Positions 48,501 through 60,875 of a stretch of DNA of 64,000 nucleotides are shown here, piece after piece; the first letter of the stretch is position 1, and each line of letters begins with the position of its first letter. The DNA lies in contig NC_061126.1 of assembly GCF_905220365.1 (NCBI RefSeq), forward strand, positions 558,001 to 622,000, in the 5' to 3' direction. The notes beneath the pieces were generated by a model, which did no database searches, was not told where the DNA came from, and worked only from the letters and a program-made list of their open reading frames with translations. Origin of the DNA: Vanessa cardui (lineage: Eukaryota > Arthropoda > Insecta > Lepidoptera > Nymphalidae). Made by a program: the position numbers and the translations under genes.

Positions 48501-51500
48501 TAAATAATTGATTATTGTAATTGTATGGTGAAAAATATGACGTAATTTTTATAATTGGGTTTATTTTAATATATAATGATATCACTTTGTCTGAAAAAAC
48601 TTATGATTTAAAAATGACTCATTGAGAATTCCCCACATTATTTTATACTAGCGCCTAGCCCAGCTTTGCATGAGTGCACTCATTCGTTTATTAAAAACTA
48701 GCGACACGCCCCGGCTTTTCACGGGTACAATACTGATACTAAATATACTACAGAATTTAGTTATTTACGACATCACATTACAATCTTCTAAAATTATCAG
48801 TGTTTCTTTACTATATTGTCCATGTATCATATACAAAAACCTTCCTCTCAAATCATTCTATCTATTAAACATATCCGTATCAAAATCCATTGCGTAATTT
48901 TAAAGATTTAAACTTATAAATGGATATAGGGACAGAGAAAGCAGCTTTGTTTTATACCATGCAGTGAAGTTAAATGATGAATTATATTTTCGAGTTGGAT
49001 TGATAATTCTGTTTACAAACAAATTTTACCTTTTAGTAATATTAGTGATGTGTTACAAAGATTTTCATTAAAGTCGATATAAAATGTATTGAATTAATTA
49101 TATTTGGTAAGGGGTGAACCACAGGCAAGCACCTACTGAACTTGTGTTTGCTTTATTTATATTTATAAATCATTTATAATTCTGTGGCAATATAAAGTTT
49201 GGTGTATTTTCTAACCTCTCAAGACGACCCCTAACCCCATATGTATGTCTGTCTAATAGAAGTGTCTAAAATATTGATAAATAGGCCTAATAATCTGGAT
49301 AGGTTAGTCCGTCAGTTATAAATTGGATTTAATTTGGTGTAAAGTTTTGAATCTTGAGTGAGCCAGTGTAATTACAGATGCAGGGACACAGCAATTTAGT
49401 TCGTAGCGACGGATTCGTTAACAATGAAATTAATAGAAATGTATGAGGCTGTTGTTTATATTATCGGCGGAGGCGATTACTACAGATCAGATGGTCCAAT
49501 TTCCATTTACTGTTTTGATGTGAAAAAACCAATTGATTATGAAGATTATTCTTATCAATATAACTGATAAATCTATTTAGGATGATAATAAAGATATAAA
49601 TACTCTTTATGAGAAACTTTGTAATATATCGTACAGGCGATACGCGAGTTTTCTGGGTTACTTAGTATCATCCATTTATCAGATATTTTACCGCCAATCA
49701 TCAATATTGAGTATTGTGTGTCAGTTTGGAGGTACCAGTAACAATAACAACCTTAACCTAACATAACATACTAGTCTCAGCTTCCAAGGCTGGTGGTGCA
49801 TTGGTGTAATGTAAGGAATGGTTATTATTTCTTACAGCGCCAATTTCTATGGGTGGTGGTGACCAGTTATCTACAAGTATAGTAAAGTAACGGTCTGTAA
49901 ATTTCCCACTGCTGACTTAAGGCCTTCTCTTCCTTTAAGGAGAGGGTTTGGAAAATTTTCCACCACGCTGTTCGAATGCGGGTTGGTGGAACGCACTTGT
50001 GGCAGAATTTCGATGAAATTAGACAAATGCAGGTTTCCTCACGATGATTTTATATACATTGCCTTGCTGGTTTGAACCCGCAATCATCGGTTAAGATGCA
50101 CGCGTTCTAACCACTGGGCCATCTCAGCTCTTGTACGAGTATAGTATATATACCTATTATACAAAGTAAAATCTTAGTATTCCTAAAAAAATCTTAACAC
50201 AAGAGTTTCCTCATTTGTACATACATATACAAAGGTTTGTTATAGCAAAAAATTTTCTAGAAGGACGTGTATCGAAGAAGTTAAGAATATAGTTTTTTCG
50301 TCTCAACAAGTTTCATCATCATTGGATGAAAAGTTAAACAACGCATAGGGACAAAAATACATACATATGTTAATTTATTTTTATTATATGCAAGGGTTCT
50401 GTGTAGTTTTTACCTCCTCATCAAATATTCTAACGCTATTAGTAATATTTAGTATTTTTGTTTTAGAAACCCTTCAGCCTATCAGAGTGAAGTAATATAA
50501 CTACAGGCATCAGGGTGATAGAAACTTCGCTTCCAACATTGGTGGTGCAAAAATCAAAATAAACTTTATTATAGTAGGCTTTTACAAGCACTTTTGAATC
50601 GTCATTTTAAAATTAAGTGAAGCTACCATGCATTGGTAATATTATGCTTAAAATTTCATATAACTCTGTGATTGCTAGTGACCGCTTACCAGAAGTGGCT
50701 CATTGGCTCGTCTGCTTAGCTAGACTTTGAAAAATATATACACTAAGAAAAATGTTATTAAAATATATCCAATGTTTTGCATCTGAATCCTAATGAACAC
50801 GTTAAACTTGAACTTGACCTTATCTTAAAAACGTCTTTTGCTTCATAGGAAGCGAATACGTAAAGTGAATAATTAATTATGATTAACCATGGCAAAAAGT
50901 TCAACGTCAAAGCAAAACAATTAATATTCTTTAAGAATTAACTAAAGTATATTACGAAAATTATTTAGACAGTAAAAAATTATGTAAATTATACCTGAAT
51001 ATACCTATTTGGAATAAATCGATGGCATTGAAATCAAATGTGATGCGGCGCTGGGTAAACTTTAATAAATTGTATTTTTTTACCGACTAACATAAGGTAT
51101 AATCAAGTGTCAAATATTAATTTTTATACTTCATTAATACTTTTTCGATAATTCTACTTAATTCGTTTGAATTTCTTCTATATATCTATAGCAATTTCTA
51201 CAAATATATTTACCAACCAAATCGTAGTAAATAAAATTATGTACTACTTTTAAATTTCTTACGTAGGTATGCCATAAGACATTTATTATGAAAAAATACA
51301 ATTTAATTCAAGTTAATGTAATAATAATATCATAAATCAATTAAAACTGGATTGTAAAGGATAAAATAATACCTTATGACCGTGTTCTGCGTTATGGATG
51401 CCATACTGCTGGTGACCGCCCCCTTTAGAATGCCCTCCAGACTTAGAATGGTGTTTCTCCTTGTGGTGACCAGCTGCCGTTGACAAATCATCCGCTACTC

Positions 51501-52089
51501 TTAGAGGCTCTGAAGATAACGGCACAAAAGCGACAGGTTCCTCATTTGGTAAGGAAACAGAAGCAAAACTGTTTGGCTGACTAGGATTAGGGTGAGCAAT
51601 ATTAGAAACAGGTAAGGGTCCCAGAGCTGGTGCGGCAACAACTTGGACTGGTTCATACGACCTAGGGACACCAAAGGTAAGTGGACCGGCACTCACTTCT
51701 CTGTTCAAGCTACGAGCTTGGGGAGCTGGAGCATATACTCTGTGGTAGTGCTCAGCACTGGCTGCTAACATTTCCTCGTAAGGAGGCGAAGGGAGTGACG
51801 CCTCATCGTTGAACTCGTGTACTTCATATTGATGAACCTGGCGAGGCTGCCTCACGTGATCAGCCGAACGCCGTACTCTATATTTCGGTTCGTCATTGCA
51901 ACCTCTCTTCACCCTAACGTGTTCTTCAAAGGGACCCTCTACATAAGCTTCTCGCTTTCTTCTATCATGGTTATCCTCTCTGTCATTCGAGTACGGTTCT
52001 TCCAAGTCCTCCTCTTCAACCCAGGGTTCCTCAGCGATTTCGGCGACCGCGATCGCCGCGAGGGTCAACACCCAGATGGCTGTTCTCAT
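44593..52089 (-). CDS. Secreted Gly/His/Lys-rich precursor with three furin-type sites, long isoform
   Basis: Four coding exons on the minus strand, 51373-52089, 47593-47812, 45148-45340 and 44593-44728, splice in frame to 421 residues. Residues 1-16 are a signal peptide (MRTAIWVLTLAAIAVA). An acidic pro-region follows, then R-x-[KR]-R sites RRKR (43-46), RVKR (59-62) and RVRR (71-74). A Pro/Ala/Ser-rich low-complexity segment (about 98-200) leads to a Gly/His/Lys-rich region beginning near 206. Exons 2 and 3 carry GEKKGHKKGHKTKG then FHNKYHKDEF and HKFYDDFHKGG, a pattern I recall from insect secreted proteins grouped as DUF4779 (unverified). It is probably extracellular, perhaps cuticle-associated; the furin sites also allow a peptide-precursor role. 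Intron 1 is about 3.6 kb and intron 2 about 2.3 kb. The join of exon 1 to exon 2 rests on matching phase 0 and good splice sites. Confidence 0.8.
46128..46330 (+). repeat. Repeat family C, diverged, in intron 2 of the precursor gene
   Basis: Contains CTAAGATGTTATTCTGTTCC and TTCACCTTTCAAACCGTAAC. Confidence 0.5.
47048..47175 (+). repeat. LINE 3' fragment (family G-like)
   Basis: GTTTCTGCCCACGGCTTAGC then TTTGTACTACAGACGCGTG. Diverged; in intron 2 of the precursor gene. Confidence 0.4.
48690..48962 (-). repeat. Solo module F, reverse orientation
   Basis: Starts AAAACTAGCGACACGCCCCG and ends AAAGCAGCTTTGTTTTATAC, the reverse complement of the module at 8018. It lies in intron 1 of the precursor gene. 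Confidence 0.6.
49345..49490 (-). repeat. Repeat family C fragment
   Basis: GTGAGCCAGTGTAATTACAG is the reverse of the family's CTCACT core. Strongly diverged. Confidence 0.4.
49775..49880 (-). repeat. Repeat family C fragment
   Basis: Contains AATGTAAGGAATGGTTATTA and GGGTGGTGGTGACCAGT. Confidence 0.5.
49893..50136 (-). repeat. SINE family A in intron 1 of the precursor gene
   Basis: Tail CTGTAAATTTCCCACTGCTG to head CTAACCACTGGGCCATCTCA, directly following a family C fragment. Confidence 0.7.
50490..50725 (-). repeat. Repeat family C interrupted by a LINE tail
   Basis: Family C sequence on both sides (ACTACAGGCATCAGGGTGAT left, AGTGACCGCTTACCAGAAGT right) of the family D insert at 50553-50640. 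Confidence 0.5.
50553..50640 (-). repeat. LINE 3' end, family D, nested in repeat C
   Basis: AAATAAACTTTATTATAGTA then GGCTTTTACAAGCACTTTTG on the plus strand is the reverse of the family D tail. Confidence 0.6.
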
Positions 52090-52120
52090 CTCGGACTGAG
52101 CTACTTGGAAACGTTTTTTG

Positions 52121-52127
52121 TTATATA
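52121..52127 (-). promoter_or_regulatory. TATA box with correctly spaced initiator
   Basis: TATATAA on the minus strand, with the arthropod initiator TCAGT at 52095-52099 whose A (52097) is 30 bases downstream of the first T. It would give a leader of only 8 bases before the ATG at 52089. A second TATA lies upstream at 52202-52207. Confidence 0.4.
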
Positions 52128-52201
52128 GTTCTAACGAAGCCTTTCACTGTTGGCAAATCGCTGCTGACTTTAGTATTGCTCGTGAATAGACGCGTCGTGA
52201 C

Positions 52202-52207
52202 TTTATA
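52202..52207 (-). promoter_or_regulatory. Upstream TATA box of the precursor gene
   Basis: GATATAAAG on the minus strand, about 115 bases before the ATG. A start about 30 bases downstream, near 52175, would give a more usual leader of about 85 bases. Confidence 0.45.
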
Positions 52208-53530
52208 TCGCGGGGTGTGCAAACATTTCGTCCGTAATGTTTACAGAGTTACGTTCGTACGGGATAAGCGCGTTGGAGGAACTGCGCGCACTCGCCGGCA
52301 TAGAAAGCGTTCATAACTCGGTACAAATCGCTTCCCCTCTTGATTATTCGCGATTTTACGATAAGTAAAAACGATGACCGTGAATCTTACGACTTTTACT
52401 TGTGACGAAAGTGATGTAATTCTGATTTTTTTGCCAGTTAATACAGTTTAGATTCGGTTCATAATTTCAAATGTACCGTCATTATTTTTTAATTAAAAAA
52501 AAAAAGTTTTTGTATGCATATTTTCTTTAGGAATGGAAATTTAAACAGCTGTATTGTTTTTAAGTGACTTCATTTCAATTTTGTTTACAAAAAGACTACT
52601 TCAATATTGTTCAAGATGCGGGATAAAAATATATATAATCTATTTACGCACATAAAACATGCAGACGCTTTGAGCATTATCCGTGTAAAACAATCTTTAC
52701 TCTTCACAAACTTGAGATTACCTACTTTATTTGCTTTGTGGCGCGATAACGAGTTACTTCATATTTTATATTAATACTAGCAGACGACCACGCGTTTCTA
52801 TAATACATATGATAACTTTTATCCAATGATATTCTAATAAACAGATATGTTATATCCATACTAAACAACAGAAAAAAGTGTGCCGCGCCGGGGACCGTTT
52901 ATTTTAGTTTATTTTTATATATCGTTAAAAGTAAAAAGGATAGCTTGATAAAAACTATAAGTCAAAGGGATAACTAGATGTTTCAATTACGCAAAACGTA
53001 TTACTACGTAATTATGATATATTATAACGTATTACTACGTAAAACAACTAAAGGCAAACGTCCCAATTAGGACGTTTTCTAGTCTTCACTTTTTGCGCGT
53101 TAATAACATATCTGTTTACTAGAACATCATTGCTTTTATCTAAAAACCTTAGAATCAAGTCAAAAATATTGAGCGGTTTTACGAGAAGCGCGTCCAAACG
53201 AAAAAGTAATAATTTTCGTTTTCTAAATAAATGAAAAGATTTATTTAATACATATAAAGGACATCTTTTCACTTAAATAAATAATTTACTAAATATAATT
53301 GTCAATATTAGACGGTAAAAAATATTATATATATCTATAAACAGTGACTACTGTCGTGACGATTGAATTTAATTTTAAGGTTTCAAACCGTAACCGTTTC
53401 CAATTCGGTTTAAATTGTTTTTCAATTAGTAGCTTTGGTATTGTTTTCAATAATAAGCCGGGAAGCCCAATAGGCTGAAGATTTATCTAACCAAATTATC
53501 TTTGCTTGATTCTAACTAGTAATGAAATAT

Positions 53531-53550
53531 TAGACTAGACTAGACTAGAC
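53531..53550 (+). repeat. (TAGAC)4 microsatellite
   Basis: Four perfect TAGAC units. Confidence 0.9.
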
Positions 53551-53799
53551 TTCCAAACTATAGCGAACTGTGCATAAAACTTGCCATAACTAACTATTTT
53601 GTTTTAATAACAAAAGAAAAAATAGCAGCAGCAGATATCAAGAATAAAATTAAGATAAGAAGATCTTAATTATAACTAAATTAAATTAATTTAAACATTG
53701 AGTATATGTGTGAGTGTATGTTTTTGATTACATCATGAGATTACTTTTCTCTTCTAAACTCGTGTTCGGATTTGATAAAAGCATTGCTGCAATACTGCC

Positions 53800-54015
53800 A
53801 TATGTGTCTGCCACCTGCTAGTGAGTGGTCAGCACCACCCATAGGCTGTAAGAAATATTATCCATTCCTTACATCGCCGATGCGCCACAAACCTTGGGAA
53901 CTAAGATATCATATCCCTTGTGCCTATAGTTACACTGGCTTACTCAACCTATGCATCCAACCCCCAGTTGCAGTGTGGTGGATTAAGCGACATTCCCTAG
54001 TTTTCAGAAGATAGA
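53800..54015 (+). repeat. Repeat family C
   Basis: Contains GTGAGTGGTCAGCACCACCC and TTCCTTACATCGCCGATGCG. Confidence 0.6.
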
Positions 54016-54586
54016 TCGTAACCCAGCTGCAGTTGATAGTTTTGAATAAATATAAATTGGTAACAAATTGTTATAATATTTATTATAATTTGCCAATGCT
54101 CATTGTTGTTCCTGTTTTTCTCCTCTTTTTACTAGCTGAGGTAATGCACAGGAAAGCTCTATTTTACTAATAATTATTTAATCTGTAATAATATTTCCGT
54201 TACGTTGTTATTGAGTAATGGAATTATTATCTTTGATCGGTACTATGCTTTTCAACTCAAAAGAACTGTTACCTCATTCTTCGGATTAGCTAAATCGTAA
54301 CCCAACCCTGTACTTTTAATAAATCAAAATCTGTAGAATTTATCGTGCATATTTAAGTGATAAAACTACAATATTAATTTCTGATTCTAACTGACTCAAA
54401 ATAATCGGCCATAAACTGAAGATTTACTCATTTTTTATTTAATTGCAATAATTATATTCATAATCGATTTGATATAAAGTAAGCAGCTAAATATTACTTT
54501 AACAAAATAGTCTACTCCCCACTGATATTAGATAATATTTAAGGCATTTTGTTAAAGTAATATTTTGTTAAACAGACTACTGGCTG

Positions 54587-54878
54587 AGCTGAGATGGCCC
54601 ATTGGTTAGAACGCGTGCATCTTAACCGATGATTGTGGGTTCAAACCCAGGCAAGCACCACTAAATATATGTGCTTAATTTGTGTTTATAATTCATCTCG
54701 AGCTCGGCAGTGAAGGAAAACATCGCGAGGAAACCTGCATGTGTCTAATGTCATCGAAATTCTGCCACGTGTGCATTCCCACATCTACCAACCCGCATTA
54801 GTGGAATATGTTCCGAACCATCTCGTTAATGAAAGAGGAGGCCTTGTCTCAGTAGTGGGAAATCTACAAGCTATTACT
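54587..54878 (+). repeat. SINE family A
   Basis: Good tRNA-like head (GAGATGGCCCATTGGTTAGA) with a diverged tail. Confidence 0.75.
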
Positions 54879-54944
54879 TTACTTTTACTTTAAACAGACC
54901 ACTTGGTCAAATAACTTTATTCAATGTAGAAGCATTACACCTCC

Positions 54945-55045
54945 TTTTTGATGGTCAAATTAAATACTGCCACCAGTTCGGTAAAAACACCTTGACCGGA
55001 GAAGAACCGGCCAAACCAAGCCAAACTCAGCGGGGCTTTTTTGTC
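54945..55045 (-). repeat. LINE 3' end, family D, partial
   Basis: Contains GCCACCAGTTCGG and GGAGAAGAACCGGCC, the reverse of the tail start. Confidence 0.5.
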
Positions 55046-55224
55046 GAAGTATTTAAATACATATTATATATGAATAGAAATAGCCAGTAGGCAATCGATT
55101 TGTTTCCAAGTGTCAATTATAAAATCACTAATTGTATATTACTCTTTCGCACACAAGCGTTCTTAACATTTTTTTAAATTTGATTATATTTAAGTAACCT
55201 AACCTAACCTAATTCGTTCAGACT

Positions 55225-55410
55225 GGTTTTTGCGATTACTCATAAGCTGGAAGGGCTTGTTGTGCAAGACCGTCGGGGTAGGCGTCTCAGTCGTGTAATA
55301 ATACAAGGGACATAACAACTTAGTTACCGGGATTGGGATATCTGAACAGCTATTATTTCTTATAGGCCTAATCAGGTACCCATTAGCGCGTCCGCCAAAC
55401 TACTCCATAA
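55225..55410 (-). repeat. Repeat family C, diverged
   Basis: Contains AGGGCTTGTTGTGCAAGACC and AAGGGACATAACAACTTAGT. Confidence 0.5.
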
Positions 55411-56091
55411 AAAAAATCATGGCGTCATAATGTCTTAAAATTTAGTAACACTTAATTAAATAATGTGCTTTTTATCAGCATGCTATTTCCGTATTGATTG
55501 TGTGCTACATTCGTTTAAATATATATTACTTCAAATTAGCGTGCTAAAAATTTTATGGGAATAGTTAGTAGGGTCTATTTTTGTGACAAATATTTAAATC
55601 AGCTGAAACGGGATCATTAAATGCCTTTTGATGACAAGTTAATAGGAACTTATCCGATTAGACCTACCTCGTAACGTTTCAATACGCGTAAGGTTGTTTT
55701 TGTTACTTTTTGTTATCTTTATTGAATTATAATTAATTTCAAAAGTTTCTAAGCACTGTTATAAAAATAATTCGTTATTTAGTTTCTTTTAAATGTTTCG
55801 AATGATAAGAAAATCATTAAAATATTTAATCGATATTCCGTAATAATCCTTGACCAAAATAATAATATCGTAATGAGGTTTTTTATTAAAATAAATTGTT
55901 TTATTGTCTAGGGTCATGGACTTAGAAATCGATTTAAAATTTGATGCTGTCCTACTTTCTCATAAATAAAACGACATCTGTCAGATAAGGATAGATGATG
56001 AAGGATGAATCCAAGAAAGACAGTAGGTACGTTACGCATATATATTAATTGTTACTTAAAGAAAATAAATCTATATTAATATTATAGACGT

Positions 56092-56270
56092 GAAAATAAT
56101 TCTGTCTGTCTGTCGCTGTTTGACGACCAAACCAATGAAACGAATTTGATGGAATTTGGTGAACAGCAAACGTCAACTCCAAGAAAGGACATACGTTACT
56201 TTTTTGCCCAACATACGGTAACCAACCCTGAAAACGCGAGAGAAGCCGCAGTCGCCTACTAGTTATTATA
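56092..56270 (+). repeat. LINE 3' fragment (family G)
   Basis: TCTGTCTGTCTGTCGCTGTT then GAATTTGATGGAATTTGGTG and CTTTTTTGCCCAACATACGG. Confidence 0.6.
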
Positions 56271-56644
56271 TATATAATAAGATGTTGACGTAACTTTTAA
56301 CAACAATTATATTACAACAAGCTTTATTTGGAATGGTGCAAATTAAATTTTACATTTGTAATTAATGTATTATTTTGTAAAGTCTTAGATCTATTGTTGA
56401 GATTGATAACTTATTTCAGAGTTTAACTTTCGCAATTCCAAGTCTATTTTAATTAGATTACGTTACTAGTATATGTAATTATTGCAATGATAGTCATTTT
56501 ATGTGTTACATGGATACCATTTCATAGATTAAATAAATATTTACGATGTGTTTTTATCGAGATTTACAAAAAAAAAAACTGACAATAACGCACGAGTGTT
56601 GTTCGTCGATGCTGAAGAATACTTAATTAATAATATCGATATAA

Positions 56645-56835
56645 TTATAAATGTTAAAGGCGAGATACAGAGGTAGGGGACGACCAACGAAACGATGGAT
56701 GGATTGTGTGAAAGATGATATCAACTGGCTGGAAAGAATGTTACTTGTGACATGACTTCAGGAAGGGAAGTGTTGATGAAGACGATATGCTGCGCCGAAC
56801 AAGTAAATTGGGATAAGGGCATGATGATGATGAAT
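56645..56835 (+). repeat. Decayed LINE reverse-transcriptase C-terminus
   Basis: Frame LKARYRGRGRPTKRWMDCVK is a typical RTE/CR1-like ORF end. It is followed by stops, GGGATAAGGGCATGATGATG and a short microsatellite tail. Confidence 0.6.
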
Positions 56836-58274
56836 TACAAATATTGATCATAGAAATAAATTTACTGATAATACAGGCAATTAATGAACAGAAAATATTT
56901 GATCAATTTTATTTTGTGATAAACATATAACACGATGAATGATATGAAATATTGAACAAAAACTAGTAGCTATTCGAACAAGGAACATTCAATGGACTAA
57001 ATGTAAATATCACATAAAAAAACCATAATAACACAATAGCATAAAATAACAATACGTAATAATACTTTTACCAAATTAAAAACAAATTAGAAAGTTCAAA
57101 CTATTAAATTATCTCTGGGATCTGTCATAACGCTGATCTTTGAGCAACTGTAGCTCATACTTTTTTTCTTTTTATGTTACAAAGAGAATTATTAATTAGT
57201 TGCAATTAGATGTTTCGAAAATACTAACGGCTTTCGTTGAAATAAATTAATTTACACAAGATGGATGTGACAATACGATCGACCTCCAAGGTTTACCAAA
57301 TAACAGGTACTGATAGATTTTATAAGACAGATCTATCTGCCCCGTTAGTCGAGCGTGTAGCTATCCATGTTATGTAAATATCTAGAAAATTTGTTGAGTT
57401 AATCTGCTATAAAATTCTCAGTAGCAGCACCAAGATAATAAGTTAACACTGTTACAATGCCATTTGATATTGATAATGTTCCATATCCTGCCCCTGTTTC
57501 TAGGACCAATTAACATAGCTATTCGATGTTAGGTATAACCGTATTTCTTTTAAAAGAACTTCTTCGCTATGGTGCTATGACAGGACGAATTGATGTTTGT
57601 TAATAAAAATCAAATATTTTCAAACATCTGTTTATTTCAAATACGTAAACAATTCTTTACATTTACAGCAATAAATGTTTATTCGTCAATTTATATTTGA
57701 ATCGCAACCCACATTTGTGCGCGAGCTCTTCGAGCGAGTGATTTCGTAATAAATTATCATCATCCTGAAATAAAACTCTCGTAAAGTAAAATCCATTACA
57801 TTTTATTTAATTATTCCCGGATAGAAAGTTTGTTAGTGTTTAGAACTAACGTGTACAGTTTACAGACGATGGTCATACCATTTTGGTCATACTATTTACT
57901 TCAAATAAAAAAATATTTGCAACGAAGAGGTTTTTAGTACAGGGTCATGATATGATATTCAAAATCCACAAAGACTAACGGCCACACATGAATTTTATTC
58001 TTGGCCCTCAATCAGCATATCTATGTGCTCACGCGCAATTATGGGTTGGTCCTTTCAGCATTATAATGTTTAATTCATAATGATTATAGTCATGTCAAGT
58101 TTCCTTAGAACAAAGGTAATGATAGTTGAATTCATATGTGCCTGATTTTATTTAATAATTCATGATATTTACAAGCTTTTATTTAATTTCAACTATTTAT
58201 AAATTCTAGCAACTGTGGTAATACTCAGCCAATGTAATCCAAACGATTTAGCTGAATTTCCATAAAAAGTTGGT

Positions 58275-58485
58275 GAAGGGGATACTTTACTTGTGGGTTA
58301 ACTTTCCACTTATTATGTATTCTACCGCCACACAGCATTACTCAGGATTGCTGTGTTACGATTTGAAGGGTGAGTGAGCCAGTGTAACACCTTAGTTCCC
58401 AAAGTTATTGGAGCATTGTTGTTGTATGGAATTGTTACTATTGGCCTGTGATGATTTCTGGTGGATGACCCGTTACACCAATATA
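58275..58485 (-). repeat. Repeat family C, diverged
   Basis: Contains TTTGAAGGGTGAGTGAGCCA and TAACACCTTAGTTCCCAAAG. Confidence 0.55.
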
Positions 58486-59599
58486 ATACTAAATGAATTA
58501 AAATGATTATAACATTCGTTTAAGTTCATTACTTAATTAAATAAAAGCTTGCTCATAAAAAGTTTTATTTTTAACTTTATATCCTATTATATAGTTATAC
58601 TTGCTGTTATTATTACATCCGAGGTCTGACCAGTAAAAATTAAAGTATGAAATAACACGAGTCAATAAGTTGTTTAATGGAAGTACAATAATATTATTAC
58701 AATGATAGGCTTCGCATATCAATAGTTTTATCAATTACATTATAATCCTTACATTTATTTCTCTACAATATTTACAATAGCTATAGTCGTAATGCATTAG
58801 AATACTTTGAACTGAACAATAATTTGGCTAAATTCAAGTATCAACAAAAGTATCATCTATGTGACTTAAGTAGATTTTTTTTTAATTTCGTTGCATATAG
58901 ATATAGTTTATAATTAATTGAATATACGTTGTGACTTTACAGTTGTTCAGAAAAATCCACCTACTTTTATTAATGAAACAAACGCTGACTCGAATGAGTT
59001 CGCTATTTTTTTGCTAACGGTACGACTGTTACGAAACGTTTTATGAAATTTACTTTTTATCATTAGTGAATCATGGATAGGGTATGAAGTTACGTTTTAT
59101 TTATTCGTTGAATGTTTAAATGTATTTGTGCAATGAAGAAAACTTTCAAATAGTGGATATGTTTAACTTTACGCAGAAATGAGTGCGTTTGTTTTATATT
59201 TGGGTTTATCAACTTGTGCAGACTGTACACAAGCAGTGATATGTTGGGCAAAGATTTCCTTGGGAAAACGATGAATCTCGTTCCTCCTCCTTATTTCAGT
59301 GCGAGTCTGTATATAATGCGACATGTAATAGTGTGATTTTGTGTATAATGAAACGTATATATGAAAACAGGTAAATAACATCCTATAATTTGAGGTTTTC
59401 TGGCAATGTTTCCCACTGCTTACTTACTGCTTGTTAAATAGGAGGTTCTTGGAAATATTAAGAATCTGTGATTTGGTGATTCTCGGATCATCGCGATATT
59501 TAGAAAACTATTTCCAACCGTGGGAGAATATCGTAACGACTTTTCGTAGAATACAATTTATAAACCGTTTCAGCCGTGATATTTTAATTATCCATATAA

Positions 59600-59793
59600 A
59601 TGCGAAAGTAACTGTCTGTTTGACTGTCTGTCGCTCTTTAACAGCCAAACCGCTGAACCGAATTTGATGAAATTTGGTATGAAGTACACTTGAACTCTAA
59701 AAAAGGACACAGGCTACTTTTTTTGGTCACGGTACACATGACAACGAATACTCTAAGCCGAAGTGAAGCCGTGGGCGACTGCTAGTTATTAAT
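59600..59793 (+). repeat. LINE 3' fragment (family G), best copy
   Basis: GAAAGTAACTGTCTGTTTGA, CCGCTGAACCGAATTTGATG, AAGGACACAGGCTACTTTTT, and the end AAGCCGTGGGCGACTGCTAG. Confidence 0.65.
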
Positions 59794-60439
59794 AAAAGCG
59801 GTGGATTTATCACTAACTGATTATTCGTAAAATAGATTCTTCTATAAAATGTTTGATCATATGATCTAACATTTGAAATAGGTATAATATATACATAATA
59901 GTTTATACAATTCCTGAATGGCACGCAGTTGATATTTTTATTTACAATATTACAAATAAAAATGATGATTAACAACATTGTTGCAGCGACGCAATAATTC
60001 ATTATTGGTTTATTTATATAGCTTTAAATCAAATGTATGCTTAGGTTTACATATTATATACACAAAACTTAAAAAATATATTTAATATTACATTTATATT
60101 AGAATAATACTGATTTTAGAAATAAATAACAATCTTTTTAAGACTCAATAATTTAAGAGTATTAAAAGTAGGTAAAAATGTAAATTAAAAATGATGCTTC
60201 AACTAATAGCAAGACTGACAATGTCAAAATTAACGATGTACTCGTAATGCACTAGAATCTTAAAAAGGTTTGGGTACATTATTCATTTCTAAGTAGTTCT
60301 TGTTCAGAAACTGAATTTGGCCACGTCACAGTTAGAAAACACATCGCGGCGCATTTAATCAATTATATGTATTACATTAATTACAGTGATTGTTGTATTA
60401 CATGCACTGGAATAAGATGTAAAGTAAATAATCTTACTC

Positions 60440-60520
60440 GGCGCATAAATAAGCGCACAGGTCTGTATTTGCGCATGTATGCGCGTGAAGTCTGCGCAGG
60501 TAAACCAAAATCATTTGCGC
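60440..60520. promoter_or_regulatory. GCGC-rich cluster with TGCGCA-type palindromes
   Basis: Six GCGC tetramers occur in about 80 bases (from 60441, 60453, 60471, 60481, 60494 and 60517) inside very AT-rich DNA. TTGCGCATGTATGCGCGTG resembles the NRF-1/Ewg consensus. It lies some 350 bases beyond the 3' end of the TPR gene; its role is unknown. Confidence 0.3.
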
Positions 60521-60875
60521 GACGACCCTCGTGAATATTAGTGCTGTTTATTGCCATATGTACCCCCAGATTGTTTATGAATTGTAACTTTTATTTTTAT
60601 CTGATATTAGTGATGGGTTTGTGGTTTAATGTACAGTCGGGGTAAGAAAAGTTTCGTCTCATTAAGATCTATTTTTGTGTGCACAGTATAAGCGATAATC
60701 TGCTTTACCGATTAAAATGACATATTGCGTCCCAATTTTTGACGTTTAGATTCAAAACGTACTAAGATTTTAAGACTTGACTTGACTGTACATTATTTTA
60801 AAATAAAAAAACTTATGAATGTTACTCACTAAGTTGATATACCTATTTGATACTTGCATATATTTTAATCTTAAA

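Larger units (their letters stand above)
52210..60875. other. Gene-free stretch between precursor gene and TPR gene
   Basis: No supported coding exon. It contains several listed repeats (53531-53550, 53800-54015, 54587-54878, 54945-55045, 55225-55410, 56092-56270, 56645-56835, 58275-58485, 59600-59793) and a GCGC-rich island at 60440-60520. The 300-base pieces between them are AT-rich without recognisable content. Confidence 0.5.

Noticed and set aside
51817..52128. 103-codon plus-strand frame
   Set aside because: Antisense shadow of the first exon of the secreted precursor.
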